A stretch of 64,000 nt of DNA from Oleisolibacter albus (GCF_003336875.1 NZ_QGNJ01000003.1:248001-312000), one strand, 5' to 3'; shown: positions 43,309-52,331, numbered from the stretch's first letter. A program made the numbers and translations. The notes: generated by a model from the sequence alone, not told the origin.

Positions 43309-44061
43309 CTAGGTCCGGCTTGGCCTTTCCGCTGCCATGGCCGTTGCGACAAGGGCCGCCGCCTGGGTGGTTTCCTTCCGCCCGGCGTCGCGCCGCTCAC
43401 TGTAGCGGTCGGTCAGATAGTCACTGCGATCCCGTACCAGCAGCGTGAATTTGACCATTTCCTCCATCACATCCACCACCCGGTCATAATAGGCGGAGGG
43501 TTTCATGCGGCCCTGTTCGTCGAACTCCTGAAATGCCTTGGGCACGGAGGACTGGTTGGGAATGGTGACCATGCGCATCCAGCGGCCCAGCACCCGCATG
43601 GCATTGACCGCATTGAAGGATTGGGACCCGCCGCTGACCTGCATCACGGCCAGCGTCCGCCCCTGTGTCGGACGGATTCCGCCGCTTTCGAGCGGCAGCC
43701 AGTCGATCTGGCATTTCAGGATGCCCGTGATGGTGCCGTGCCGTTCCGGGCTGACCCAGACCTGGCCTTCCGACCATTGTGACAGGGTGCGCAGTTCCGT
43801 CACCTTGGGATGATCGGAGCTGACACTGTCCGGCAGCGGCAGGCCATGCGGATCGAAGATCCGGGTCTCCGCCCCCATGCGCCCCAACAACCGGGCCGAC
43901 TCTTCCGTCAGGAACCGGCTGTAGGAGCGTTCCCGCAGGGAACCGTAGAGCAGCAGGATGCGGGGCGGGTGCGTTGAAGGGGACGCGACCGCGAGTTTGG
44001 CCGGCGCGGGAATATCCAAATAGGTCTCGTCCAAGCTGGGCAGGCTGCCATCGGTCACCAT
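43309..44061 (-). CDS. arsH: ArsH, NADPH-dependent FMN reductase / organoarsenical oxidase
   Basis: A 250-residue flavodoxin-like flavoprotein of the ArsH family, which oxidises trivalent methylarsenicals and reduces flavin or quinone. It has the FMN phosphate loop [13 protein letters not shown] at about 38-50 and [12 protein letters not shown]. The ArsH-typical [24 protein letters not shown] follows at about 101-124, then [21 protein letters not shown]. Length and motifs match sinorhizobial ArsH. It is the last gene of the arsenic operon, 39 bp after acr3, and is enclosed by two near-identical 32-bp repeats. Confidence 0.95.
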   Translation of the reverse strand: MVTDGSLPSLDETYLDIPAPAKLAVASPSTHPPRILLLYGSLRERSYSRFLTEESARLLGRMGAETRIFDPHGLPLPDSVSSDHPKVTELRTLSQWSEGQVWVSPERHGTITGILKCQIDWLPLESGGIRPTQGRTLAVMQVSGGSQSFNAVNAMRVLGRWMRMVTIPNQSSVPKAFQEFDEQGRMKPSAYYDRVVDVMEEMVKFTLLVRDRSDYLTDRYSERRDAGRKETTQAAALVATAMAAERPSRT

Positions 44062-44100
44062 GACAGGGGGCTCTCCGTGTGGGAAGGGCGGGGGATGTGA

Positions 44101-45168
44101 TCAGCCGGCCCGGCGCTCGTACCAGGGGCGGGTGCGCTTCACCAGATGCACGACGGACAGCATCACCGGCACCTCCACCAGCACACCGACCACGGTGGCC
44201 AGGGCGGCACCCGAATTCAGGCCGAACAAGCTGATGGCGGCGGCGACCGCCAGCTCAAAGAAGTTGCTGGCGCCGATGAGGGCGGCCGGGGCGGCAACGC
44301 ACCAGGCCACACCCAGCCGGCGGCTGAGCCAGTAGGCGATGCCGGCGTTGAGATAGACCTGGATCAGGATCGGCACGGCCAGCAGGGCGATGACCAGCGG
44401 CTGGGCCAGGATCTGCTCGCCCTGGAAGCCGAACAGCAGCACCAGGGTCAGCAGCAGCGACGCCAGCGACAGCGGCTGCAGCCGGGACAGGGTGCGGGAC
44501 AGAGCCGCCGCGCCACCGCGGGCCAGCAGACTGCGGCGCCATAGCTGGGCCGCCACCACCGGAACCACGATATAGAGCAGCACCGACAGCAGCAGCGTGC
44601 CCCAGGGCACGGTGATGGAGGCGACCCCCAGCAGCAGTCCGACCAGCGGCGCGAAGGCGAAGACCATGATCAGGTCGTTCAGCGCCACCTGGCTGAGAGT
44701 GTAGGTCGGCTCGCCCTCGCACAGGTTCGACCAGACGAAGACCATGGCGGTGCAGGGGGCGGCGGCCAGCAGGATCAGGCCGGCGATGTAGGACGGGATC
44801 TGGTCCGGGGGCAGCAACGGCGCGAACAGGTGCCCGATGAACAGGCTGCCCAGCAGGGCCATGGAAAAGGGTTTCACCCCCCAATTGACCAGCAGCGTGA
44901 CGCCCACGCCCCGCCAATGCTGCGCCACCGATCCCAGACTGCCGAAATCGATCTTCAACAGCATGGGCACGATCATCAGCCAGATCAGCACAGCCACGGG
45001 CAGATTGACCCGGGCCAGCTCGGCGGCGGCGATGGTCTGGAACAGACCGGGCAGCAGATGGCCCAGCCCGATGCCGACCAGGATGCAGAGCCCGACCCAG
45101 AGGCTGAGATAGCGCTCGAACAGGCCCATGGCCGGCGGTGCCGCACGGGCAGGCGTCACACGGGTCAT
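44101..45168 (-). CDS. acr3: ACR3-family arsenite efflux permease
   Basis: A 355-residue inner-membrane arsenite exporter with about ten helices. Motifs include LIWLMIVPMLLKIDF at about 70, NWGVKPFSMALLG, and AAAPCTAMVFVWSNLCEGEPTYTL with the conserved Cys of Acr3. The C-terminal half has LIGASNFFELAVAAAISLFG. It removes As(III) made by ArsC. The start at 45168 lies 5 bp beyond the arsC stop, so the genes are translationally close; the longer upstream frame overlaps arsC. Its last 11 codons lie in the 32-bp repeat. Confidence 0.95.
   Translation of the reverse strand: MTRVTPARAAPPAMGLFERYLSLWVGLCILVGIGLGHLLPGLFQTIAAAELARVNLPVAVLIWLMIVPMLLKIDFGSLGSVAQHWRGVGVTLLVNWGVKPFSMALLGSLFIGHLFAPLLPPDQIPSYIAGLILLAAAPCTAMVFVWSNLCEGEPTYTLSQVALNDLIMVFAFAPLVGLLLGVASITVPWGTLLLSVLLYIVVPVVAAQLWRRSLLARGGAAALSRTLSRLQPLSLASLLLTLVLLFGFQGEQILAQPLVIALLAVPILIQVYLNAGIAYWLSRRLGVAWCVAAPAALIGASNFFELAVAAAISLFGLNSGAALATVVGVLVEVPVMLSVVHLVKRTRPWYERRAG
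44109..44140 (-). repeat. Direct repeat copy 1 (acr3 3' end)
   Basis: This copy sits inside the acr3 coding end (residues KRTRPWYERRA). It matches 43265-43296 at 30 of 32 bases, with an 844-bp offset that spans the whole arsH gene. Confidence 0.65.
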
Positions 45169-45173
45169 GCCGG

Positions 45174-45608
45174 TCACTCCGCCGGAGCGATGCGCTGACC
45201 GGCCGCGTCCACCACGGCTTCCCCATCCTCCTTGCTGAAGGCACCCCGCTGGGCGTCTGGCAGGATGTCCAGCACCCGTTCCGAGGGGCGGCACAGACGC
45301 ACGCCGAGCGGCGTCACCACGATCGGCCGGTTGATCAGGATGGGATGGGCGATCATGGCGTCCAGCAACTGGTCGTCGGTCAGGGCCGGATCGTCCAGAC
45401 CCAGATCGGTGTACTGCGCCTGCTTCTGCCGGATCACATCGCGCACCGGCACGCCCATGCGGGCGATGAGATCCACCAGCTCCGCCCGGGTCGGCGGTGT
45501 CTTGAGATACTCCACCACCGTCGGTTCGACCCCGCTGTTGCGGATCATGGCCAGGGTGTTGCGCGACGTGCCGCAGGCGGGGTTGTGATAGATGGTGATG
45601 GCGGCCAT
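45174..45608 (-). CDS. arsC: Arsenate reductase, glutaredoxin-coupled type
   Basis: A 144-residue ArsC of the R773 plasmid type that reduces arsenate to arsenite using glutathione and glutaredoxin. The catalytic Cys12 sits in YHNPACGTSRNTL. The arginines binding arsenate are represented by INRPIVVTPLGVRLCRPSE at about 93-111. It follows arsR by 71 bp and abuts acr3. Confidence 0.95.
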   Translation of the reverse strand: MAAITIYHNPACGTSRNTLAMIRNSGVEPTVVEYLKTPPTRAELVDLIARMGVPVRDVIRQKQAQYTDLGLDDPALTDDQLLDAMIAHPILINRPIVVTPLGVRLCRPSERVLDILPDAQRGAFSKEDGEAVVDAAGQRIAPAE

Positions 45609-45679
45609 GAGGGTGTGTCCTGTTCTGTGGTGGCGTCAGTGTGCCGGGGGCGATCAGTCCGGCAGTCGGGAACCCCGCG

Positions 45680-45985
45680 TCAGGGGGGGCACAGCTCCGG
45701 TCGGCCCTGGCAGCAATCCTGCATCAGAAAGGTCAGCAGGCTCCGCAGGCCGTCATAGTCGCAGGCATAGAAGATCTGCCGTTGCAGCCGCCAGGACCGC
45801 AGCAGCCCCGCCCGTTCCAGCTGCGCCAGATGGTGCGACAGGGTGGAGGCCGGCACCGCCAACCGGGTGGCGATATCCCCGGCGCTCAATCCCGCCGGTC
45901 CCGCCTGCACCAGCAGACGGACCACGCCCAGGCGGGTTTCCTGGGCCAGGGCGGCGAAGGCAGCGATGGCGGTGTCGGTTTTCAT
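45680..45985 (-). CDS. arsR: ArsR-family arsenic-responsive repressor
   Basis: A 101-residue winged-helix repressor, first gene of the ars operon. The recognition helix is at about 43-58 (VPASTLSHHLAQLERAG). It lacks the usual ELCVCDL As-site in the DNA-binding helix. Instead it carries Cys91-Cys92 and Cys99 near the C-terminus (QDCCQGRPELC), an arrangement like the Acidithiobacillus ferrooxidans ArsR site. Arsenite or antimonite binding there should release DNA. An inverted repeat lies directly upstream of the start, consistent with self-repression. Confidence 0.93.
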   Translation of the reverse strand: MKTDTAIAAFAALAQETRLGVVRLLVQAGPAGLSAGDIATRLAVPASTLSHHLAQLERAGLLRSWRLQRQIFYACDYDGLRSLLTFLMQDCCQGRPELCPP

Positions 45986-45987
45986 AA

Positions 45988-46003
45988 TTCCAGAATGATG
46001 GAA
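45988..46003. promoter_or_regulatory. Candidate ArsR operator
   Basis: TTCCA-GAATGA-TGGAA, a perfect 5-bp inverted repeat, lies 2 bp upstream of the arsR start in an AT-rich stretch. It is well placed to block transcription of the whole operon. Confidence 0.5.
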
Positions 46004-46099
46004 ATGTATGGAGGCGTCAAGATCCGTCGGCCGTGCTCGACGCCAGCGGTGCGCCCGACGCGGCCGGAGGTCATGCCTGCGGCCGGCGGGTGTCCTGCA

Positions 46100-47785
46100 T
46101 CAGAGCCGCGGGCGGGCGCGCTCGATCAGGGCGGGGGCATCGATGCCGCGGGGCAGGGTCCCGTAATTGGCCCCGTCCCCCCGGTCCAGTCGGCCGGCGC
46201 AGAAGGCGTCGGCCACGGCGGCGGGGCTGTCCTGCAGCAGCAGGGCGGCCTGCAGGGCCAGGGCCAGCCGGTCCACCAGATCACGGGCACGGTATTCCAG
46301 CCCGTCCCGGTCGGCCAGATCATCCTTCAGCCGGGCCAGGAAGCGGTCATAGCGGGCATCGGCCCCCGCCGCCCGCGCCAGTTCGGCCAGATAGGCGTCC
46401 AGCACACGCGGCTCCTTGGCCTGGGCGCGCAGCACGTCCAGGCACTGCACATTGCCGCTGCCCTCCCAGATGGCGTTGACTGGGGATTCGCGGAACAGCC
46501 GCGGCATGATGCAATCCTCCATCACACCGCTGCCGCCAATGCACTCCATGGCTTCATAGGCGTGGTTGGGCGCGCGTTTGCAGATCCAGTATTTGCCGAC
46601 GGCGGTGCCGAGCCGGGCCAGCAGCCGCTCGCCCTCATCGGCGGTGGTGTCCAGGGCACGGCCGATGCGCAGCGTCAGCGCCAGGGCCGCTTCCGCCTCC
46701 AGCGCCAGATCGGCCAGCACATTCTGCATCAACGGCTGCCGGTCCAGCGGTGCCCCGAAGGCGCTGCGGTGGTGGCAGTGATGCAGCGCCTGGGACACGG
46801 CCTGCCGCATGCCGGCGGCGGAGCCGATCATGCAGTCGAACCGGGTCATGGCCACCATTTCGATGATGGTGGCGACGCCGCGCCCTTCAGCCCCCACCAT
46901 CCAGGCCAGGGCGCCGCGCAGTTCCGTCTCGCTGGAAGCATTGGCGACATTGCCCATCTTGCGTTTCAGCCGCTGGATCTGCAGCGGGTTCTTCTCCCCG
47001 TCCGGACGCCAGCGCGGCAGCAGGAAGCAGGACAGGCCGCCGGGTGCCTGGGCCAGCACCAGGAAGGCGTCGCACATGGGGGCGGAGACGAAATATTTGT
47101 GGCCGACCAGTTCATAGGGCTGGCCAGGGCCGCCGGCGCCCAGCGGATGGGCGCGGGTTGTGTTGGCCCGCACGTCGGAGCCGCCCTGCTTCTCCGTCAT
47201 GGCCATGCCGATGGTGACGGCCTGCTTCTGCCCGTCCGGCACATTGCGGGGATCATAGGCCCGGGCGGTGATCTTCGGCAGCCAGTCCCGGGCCAGATCG
47301 GGCTGGTGGCGCAGGGCCGGTACGGCGGCGAAGGTCATGGTGACGGGGCATTGGTGCGCCGCCTCCACCTGGCTCAGCAGGTAAACCTTGGCGGCACGGG
47401 CCACATGGGCGCCGGGGCGCGGATCGGTCCAGGGGCTGCTGTGCAGGCCGTTCTCCAGCGATGTGCGCATCAGCTGGTGATAGGCCGGATGGAACTTCAC
47501 CAGATCGACACGGTGGCCGTGCCGGTCATGGGTATACAGCACCGGCGGGTTCTCATTGGCCTGGAAGCCCAGCTCGATGATGTCAGCGCGGCCAGTCAGG
47601 GCGCCGAACGCTTCCAGCCCGGCCTCGGCCCAGCCGGCGCCGTTGCGGATCACGCCCTCCTGCAGGGCCCGGTCCTGACGGAAGCTGTTGTAATCCTCCA
47701 GCGGCAGGGGCTGGTTCTGAACTTCATGCGTGGCGGCCAGCATGCGGCTGGGCGGCATGAGCGTGGTGTCGATGCGGTTGTCCAT
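46100..47785 (-). CDS. aidB: AidB-like acyl-CoA dehydrogenase (alkylation response)
   Basis: A 561-residue flavoprotein close to E. coli AidB. Shared segments include NQPLPLEDYN, GAGWAEAGLEAFG, LGFQANENPPVL, VKFHPAYHQLM, MTEKQGGSDVRANTTRA at about 200-216, TRFDCMIGSAAGMRQA, EAMECIGGSGVMED and NAIWEGSGNVQCLDVL. AidB binds DNA and FAD and helps resist alkylating agents; the acyl-CoA dehydrogenase activity is weak. The C-terminal DNA-binding portion is present. It follows the TetR-type regulator by 59 bp on the same strand and is probably in that regulator's operon. There is no ada gene nearby, so control may differ from E. coli. Confidence 0.93.
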   Translation of the reverse strand: MDNRIDTTLMPPSRMLAATHEVQNQPLPLEDYNSFRQDRALQEGVIRNGAGWAEAGLEAFGALTGRADIIELGFQANENPPVLYTHDRHGHRVDLVKFHPAYHQLMRTSLENGLHSSPWTDPRPGAHVARAAKVYLLSQVEAAHQCPVTMTFAAVPALRHQPDLARDWLPKITARAYDPRNVPDGQKQAVTIGMAMTEKQGGSDVRANTTRAHPLGAGGPGQPYELVGHKYFVSAPMCDAFLVLAQAPGGLSCFLLPRWRPDGEKNPLQIQRLKRKMGNVANASSETELRGALAWMVGAEGRGVATIIEMVAMTRFDCMIGSAAGMRQAVSQALHHCHHRSAFGAPLDRQPLMQNVLADLALEAEAALALTLRIGRALDTTADEGERLLARLGTAVGKYWICKRAPNHAYEAMECIGGSGVMEDCIMPRLFRESPVNAIWEGSGNVQCLDVLRAQAKEPRVLDAYLAELARAAGADARYDRFLARLKDDLADRDGLEYRARDLVDRLALALQAALLLQDSPAAVADAFCAGRLDRGDGANYGTLPRGIDAPALIERARPRL

Positions 47786-47844
47786 GGCGATCCTCCCCTT
47801 GATCCTGGTTTTTCCCGGTCTGTTTTTGCCGGCCCGCCCCCGCG

Positions 47845-48474
47845 TCAGTCCGGTGGCGGCCCCAGCGCCTGTACGCAGAAGCGGGTGAGGCCGGCGACCA
47901 GCGTCTCCTCATCCATGGGTGCGCCCGCCGGCTCCCCCGCCGGAGCGCCGGTCAGAGCGGCGCGCAGGGCTTCGGCGATGGCGCCGACCAGGGCGGCGGC
48001 GGTCAGGGCCTCATCCTGCGGCCGGATCTCGCCGGCCGTCATGCCATCGCGGATGATCCCGGCCAGCAGGGCGCGGTACGGCTCGCGGAGCCGCAGGCGG
48101 TCGGCCTCCACCACCGGCTCCGCCGGTTCCGCCAGCAGCGCCCAGGCCAGACGCCGGCCCTTCAGGGCGCGGCGGGCGAAGGTCTGCACCAGCCGGGACA
48201 GCCGGTCCCGGGCCGGGCCGGGGGCGGCCACGGCCTGGGTGCAGGCCTCGATCTCCCGAGCCGTGGCCCGGCGGAACACCTCGTCGAACAGGGCGGCCTT
48301 GGAGGGGAAATAGCGGTAGAGCAGGCCGGTGGACACGCCGGCCGCGGCAGCGACGGCCGGCATGCCGGCAGCGCCATAGCCCTGGGCCGCGACGAGCGCC
48401 AGGGCTGTCCCGACGATGCGTTCCCGCGTCTCGGCCAGACGGATCTCGACCCTGTCGGTGCGGCGATAGGCCAT
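47845..48474 (-). CDS. TetR-family transcriptional regulator upstream of aidB
   Basis: A 209-residue repressor. The helix-turn-helix is at about 15-60 (RERIVGTALALVAAQGYGAAGMPAVAAAAGVSTGLLYRYFPSKAALFDEVF), and the rest is a helical ligand domain of unknown specificity. ATG 48474 is the only start that keeps the family N-terminus. A perfect 10-bp inverted repeat begins 3 bp upstream of the start, so it almost certainly represses itself and the aidB gene behind it. The ligand may be an acyl-CoA or another signal. Confidence 0.88.
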   Translation of the reverse strand: MAYRRTDRVEIRLAETRERIVGTALALVAAQGYGAAGMPAVAAAAGVSTGLLYRYFPSKAALFDEVFRRATAREIEACTQAVAAPGPARDRLSRLVQTFARRALKGRRLAWALLAEPAEPVVEADRLRLREPYRALLAGIIRDGMTAGEIRPQDEALTAAALVGAIAEALRAALTGAPAGEPAGAPMDEETLVAGLTRFCVQALGPPPD

Positions 48475-48476
48475 GG

Positions 48477-48502
48477 AAGAAATGAAACATGGTTCATTTC
48501 TT
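48477..48502. promoter_or_regulatory. Operator of the TetR-aidB operon
   Basis: AAGAAATGAA (48477-48486) and TTCATTTCTT (48493-48502) form a perfect 10-bp inverted repeat separated by ACATGG. It is directly upstream of the TetR start codon, in the usual position for autoregulation. Confidence 0.7.
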
Positions 48503-48595
48503 GGCGCAAGCGGAGTCCGGCGCGGTGCCTTCACGAAAAAGGGCGGCCCCGCAGGACCGCCCGGCTTCACGGCAGCAGATGGGTGGAGGCCCGGA

Positions 48596-49483
48596 TCAGC
48601 CCCCCGACAGCAGCTTGAATATGGCGGAGAAGTCCTTGTCGCCCTGGCCCCGTGCCGACATCAGCTGGTACAGGGCCGCGGCCTGGGCGCCCAGGGGCGT
48701 GGAGGCGCCGGCGCTGGAGGCGGCCTGCTGCGCCAGCTTCAGGTCCTTCAGCATCATGTCGGCGGTGAAGCCGGCCTGATAGTCGCGGTTGGCGGGGGAG
48801 GTGGGCACCGGCCCCGGCACCGGGCAATAGCTGGTCAGCGACCAGCACTGGCCGGAGGATTTCGCGCTGATGTCGAACAGCTTCTGCCGGTCCAGCCCCA
48901 GCCGGTCGGCCAGGGCGAAGGCCTCCGACACGGCGATCATGGAGATGCCCAGAACCATGTTGTTGCAGATCTTGGCCGCCTGACCGGTGCCGGCCCCGCC
49001 GGCATGGACGATGGTCTTGCCCATGGCCTCCAGCAGCGGGTGAGCGCGGGTAAAGGCCGCATCGCTGCCGCCGACCATGAAGGTCAGGGTCCCGGCGGTG
49101 GCGCCGCCGGTGCCGCCGGACACCGGGGCATCCAGCATGTCGAAGCCCTTGGCAGCGGCGGCGGCGTTGACGGTGCGGGCCGTGTCCACATCGATGGTGG
49201 AGCAGTCGATCAGCAGCGCCCCGGTCCTGGCCCGGGCCAGCACGCCGTCCTCGCCCAGATAGACCTGCCGCACATGCTGGCCGGCCGGCAGCATGGTGAT
49301 GACCACGTCCGCATCGGCGGCCGCGTCGCCGGCCGTGGCGGCCGTGCGGCCCCCGGCCTCGGTCAGGGCCGTCAGGCTGGCCGCCGAGAGATCGAAGCCG
49401 GTCACGCCGTGCCCGGCCTTCAGCAGGTTCCTGGCCATGGGCAGGCCCATATTGCCCAGCCCGATAAAGGCGACCGTCGCCAT
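48596..49483 (-). CDS. mmsB: 3-hydroxyisobutyrate dehydrogenase
   Basis: A 295-residue NAD-dependent enzyme oxidising 3-hydroxyisobutyrate to methylmalonate semialdehyde in valine breakdown. The nucleotide fold is VAFIGLGNMGLPMARNLLKAG at about 4-24. The substrate signature is FDMLDAPVSGGTGGATAGTLTFMVGG at about 113-138, and the catalytic Lys is in GQAAKICNNMVLG at about 168. It is the third gene of an operon behind the isobutyryl-CoA dehydrogenase, with a 25-bp gap. Assignment is strong. Confidence 0.95.
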   Translation of the reverse strand: MATVAFIGLGNMGLPMARNLLKAGHGVTGFDLSAASLTALTEAGGRTAATAGDAAADADVVITMLPAGQHVRQVYLGEDGVLARARTGALLIDCSTIDVDTARTVNAAAAAKGFDMLDAPVSGGTGGATAGTLTFMVGGSDAAFTRAHPLLEAMGKTIVHAGGAGTGQAAKICNNMVLGISMIAVSEAFALADRLGLDRQKLFDISAKSSGQCWSLTSYCPVPGPVPTSPANRDYQAGFTADMMLKDLKLAQQAASSAGASTPLGAQAAALYQLMSARGQGDKDFSAIFKLLSGG

Positions 49484-49508
49484 GGTATCCTCCCGTTCTT
49501 CTTGTCTG

Positions 49509-50654
49509 TCAGTCGCCGGCCAGCAGGCGGCGGGCGATGATCATGCGCATGACCTGGTTGGTGCCTTCCAGGATCTGGTGGACGCGCAGATCGCGGACGA
49601 AGCGCTCCACCGGATAGTCCTTGATGTAGCCGTAGCCGCCATGCAGCTGCAGCGCCTCGTTGGCGACGCGGAAGCCGATGTCGGTGGCGAAGCGCTTGGC
49701 CATGGCGCAGTGCGCCGTGGCATCGGGGTGGCCGCGGTCCAGGGACAGGGCGGCGCGGTGGACCATCAGCCGGGCGGCATCCAACTCGGTGGCCATGTCG
49801 GCCAGCATGAATTGCAGCGCCTGGAAATCGGCCAGCGGCTTGCCGAACTGCTGGCGGGTGTTCATGTAGTCGCGCGCCTGCTCCAGACAGGCCCGCGCTC
49901 CGCCCAGGGAACAGGCGGCGATGTTGATGCGCCCGCCATCGAGCCCCTTCATGGCGAATTTGAAACCATCGCCTTCCGCCCCCAGGCGATTGCCGACGGG
50001 CACCCGGCAATCCTCAAGGATGACCGTGGCCGTGGGCTGGCTGTTCCAGCCCATCTTGCGTTCCTTCTTGCCGAAGGACAGGCCGGGCGTGCCCTTCTCC
50101 ACCACGATGGCCGAGATGCCTTTCGGCCCCGGCCCGCCGGTGCGGCACATGATGAGATAGAGGTCGGTGGCACCGGCGCCGGAGATGAAGGCCTTGGTGC
50201 CGTTCAGCACGTAATGGTCGCCGTCCCGTTCGGCCCGTGTGCGCAGCGAGGCGGCATCGGAGCCGCTGCCCGGCTCGGTCAGGCAATAGCTGGCCAGTGT
50301 CTCCATGCTGAACAGCGACGACAGCCAGCGCGACCGCTGCCCGGCATCGCCGAAGCTGTCGATCATCCATGCCACCATGTTGTGGATGGAGATATAGGCG
50401 GCGGTGGAGGGGCAGGCCGCCGACAGCTCCTCGAACAGGAGGACGGCGTCCAGCCGGCCGAGGCCGGTGCCGCCGAACTCGTCGCGGCAATAGAGGCCGG
50501 CGAATCCCAGCTCGGCGGCGCGGCGCAGCGTATCCACGGGGAAGATGCCCTCCTCGTCCCACGCCGCGGCGAAGGGGGCGAGATGATCGCGGGCAAAGCC
50601 GCGGGCCAGATCCTGCACGGCCCGCTGATCGTCGTTCAGCTCGAAATCCATCAT
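49509..50654 (-). CDS. Isobutyryl-CoA dehydrogenase (ACAD8-like)
   Basis: A 381-residue FAD enzyme that converts isobutyryl-CoA to methacrylyl-CoA. Acyl-CoA dehydrogenase signatures are [14 protein letters not shown] at about 130-143 and [35 protein letters not shown] near the end. The stretch [24 protein letters not shown], then [17 protein letters not shown], closely follows mammalian ACAD8. The catalytic Glu lies in ILEGTNQ. It sits between the aldehyde dehydrogenase and mmsB with gaps of 27 and 25 bp. The enoyl-CoA hydratase and 3-hydroxyisobutyryl-CoA hydrolase needed between the dehydrogenase steps are not in the window. Confidence 0.93.
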   Translation of the reverse strand: MMDFELNDDQRAVQDLARGFARDHLAPFAAAWDEEGIFPVDTLRRAAELGFAGLYCRDEFGGTGLGRLDAVLLFEELSAACPSTAAYISIHNMVAWMIDSFGDAGQRSRWLSSLFSMETLASYCLTEPGSGSDAASLRTRAERDGDHYVLNGTKAFISGAGATDLYLIMCRTGGPGPKGISAIVVEKGTPGLSFGKKERKMGWNSQPTATVILEDCRVPVGNRLGAEGDGFKFAMKGLDGGRINIAACSLGGARACLEQARDYMNTRQQFGKPLADFQALQFMLADMATELDAARLMVHRAALSLDRGHPDATAHCAMAKRFATDIGFRVANEALQLHGGYGYIKDYPVERFVRDLRVHQILEGTNQVMRMIIARRLLAGD

Positions 50655-50681
50655 GTCCTCTTTGGTCGAATCCGGGCCGGG

Positions 50682-52190
50682 TCAGGCCATGTTGATCATG
50701 ATGGTCTTCTTGTGCGTGAAGTGCTCCAGCATGGCTTCCAGGCTTGCCTCCTTGCCCAGGCCGGAGGTCTTGACGCCGCCATAGGAGATGTTGGGCTGCA
50801 CCACCAGGTTCTGGTTGACCTGGACCAGACCGGCTTCCAGCCGCTGGGTGGCGTCCAGGGCCTTCTTCAGGTCGTTGGTCCAGATGGTGGCGGCCAGACC
50901 GTACTCTGTGTCATTGGCCTGGGTGATGGCCTCTTCGTAATCGTCGAAGACGATGACGCAGGTGACGGGGCCGAAGATCTCCTCCCGCGCCAGCCGGCTG
51001 TCATTGGTCAGGCCGGTGAAGATCACGGGCTGGACGAACAGGCCCGGGCTGAGGGCCTCCGCCGTCGGCAGGGCGGAGCAGGTGTGGGCGGTGCCGCCTT
51101 CGGCCTTGCCGGCGGCGATATAGCCCTGCACCTTTTCGAACTGCTGCGGCGAGACGATGGTGCCGATGTCGGTCTTCTCGTCCAGCGGGTCGCCCATGAC
51201 CATGGCGTCCACCTTCGCCTTCAGGCGGGCCACGAAATCGTCATGGATGGAGCGGTGAACGAAGATGCGGCTGGCGGCGGTGCAGCTCTGCCCCTGGCGG
51301 GTGAAGCGCATGCCGGTGATGGCCCCGGCCACGGCCTTGTCCAGGTCGGCATCGGCCAGCACGATCATGGGCGACTTGCCGCCCAGCTCCAGCGTCACCG
51401 GGATCAGCTTCTCGGCCGCCGTCCTATAGACGATGCGGCCCGTCTCCACGCTGCCGGTGAAGGTGATCTTGCCCACCTTGGGATGGGCCACCAGGGGCGC
51501 ACCGCAGTCCGGCCCGAAGCCCGAGAGCATGTTGAACAGGCCCGGCGGCAGGATCTGGTTGATGATCTGGCAGACCCGCAGCACGGCCAGCGGTGCCTCC
51601 TCCGCCGATTTGACGATCACCGCATTGCCGGCGACCAGGGCCGGGGCGATCTTCAGCGCCATCAGCAGCAGCGGCACATTCCAGGGGATGATGGCGCCGA
51701 CGATGCCGATGGGCTCGCGCTGGGTGATGGTCATGACCGTGGGGGAGAAGGGCACGGTCTCCCCCTTCAGCTCCGGGGCCAGCCCGCCATAGAAGACGAA
51801 GCTGTCGGACAGAACCCCGGCCTCGACCCGGCTTTCCGTGCGCAGGGCCTTACCCGTCTCCAGCGTGATGAGGCGGGCCAGCTCCTCCACATGGGCCTGG
51901 AGCGCACGGCCGCAATCCGCCACCAGCCGGCCGCGTTCGCGCGCCGGGCGCCTGGCCCACTCCTTCTGCGCCTTGGCAGCGGCGGCCACGGCGGCTTCCA
52001 CATCCGCCGCCTCGCCGAAGGCAGCCTGGCCGACCACGTCGCCCCGGGCGGGGTTGACCACGTCGAAGGTCCGGCCCGAGGCAGCGGGCACCAGGGCGCC
52101 GCCGATCAGATGCTTGCCCGACAGCGTGCGTGCCAGGGCATGGGGGTCCAGGGTCGGCGTCAATGGGGACGCGGGCGTGGCGGTGGTCAT
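50682..52190 (-). CDS. NAD(P)-dependent aldehyde dehydrogenase, non-CoA-acylating type
   Basis: A 502-residue enzyme of the ALDH superfamily. It has Asn171 in IPWNVPLLL, TFTGSVETGR at about 244-253, general base Glu268 in TLELGGKSP and nucleophile Cys303 in RQGQSCTAAS. Glu268 marks a hydrolytic ALDH; CoA-acylating methylmalonate-semialdehyde dehydrogenases (MmsA) lack it. The gene occupies the position where mmsA is often found, first in a valine-catabolic operon. GGAGAG about 9 nt upstream supports ATG 52190. Its substrate may be isobutyraldehyde or another branched aldehyde. It is divergent from a LysR regulator. Confidence 0.9.
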   Translation of the reverse strand: MTTATPASPLTPTLDPHALARTLSGKHLIGGALVPAASGRTFDVVNPARGDVVGQAAFGEAADVEAAVAAAAKAQKEWARRPARERGRLVADCGRALQAHVEELARLITLETGKALRTESRVEAGVLSDSFVFYGGLAPELKGETVPFSPTVMTITQREPIGIVGAIIPWNVPLLLMALKIAPALVAGNAVIVKSAEEAPLAVLRVCQIINQILPPGLFNMLSGFGPDCGAPLVAHPKVGKITFTGSVETGRIVYRTAAEKLIPVTLELGGKSPMIVLADADLDKAVAGAITGMRFTRQGQSCTAASRIFVHRSIHDDFVARLKAKVDAMVMGDPLDEKTDIGTIVSPQQFEKVQGYIAAGKAEGGTAHTCSALPTAEALSPGLFVQPVIFTGLTNDSRLAREEIFGPVTCVIVFDDYEEAITQANDTEYGLAATIWTNDLKKALDATQRLEAGLVQVNQNLVVQPNISYGGVKTSGLGKEASLEAMLEHFTHKKTIMINMA

Positions 52191-52331
52191 GGCGTCTCTC
52201 TCCCAGTGTCTGTGCGGGTCCGCCCACGGGAAACGCGCAGCCATGGCGGCCCGCTCCCGCGCGGCACGCCCGCGCTTGATGTCGATTATCCTGTGCAGAA
52301 CTCCCTCGACGAAGGCAAGAAAATGCGAAAC

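Noticed and set aside
43017-43400. Leftward Arg-rich frame downstream of arsH
   Set aside because: It overlaps arsH and has an extreme composition. The only recognisable part is the acr3-end repeat, so I treat it as non-coding.
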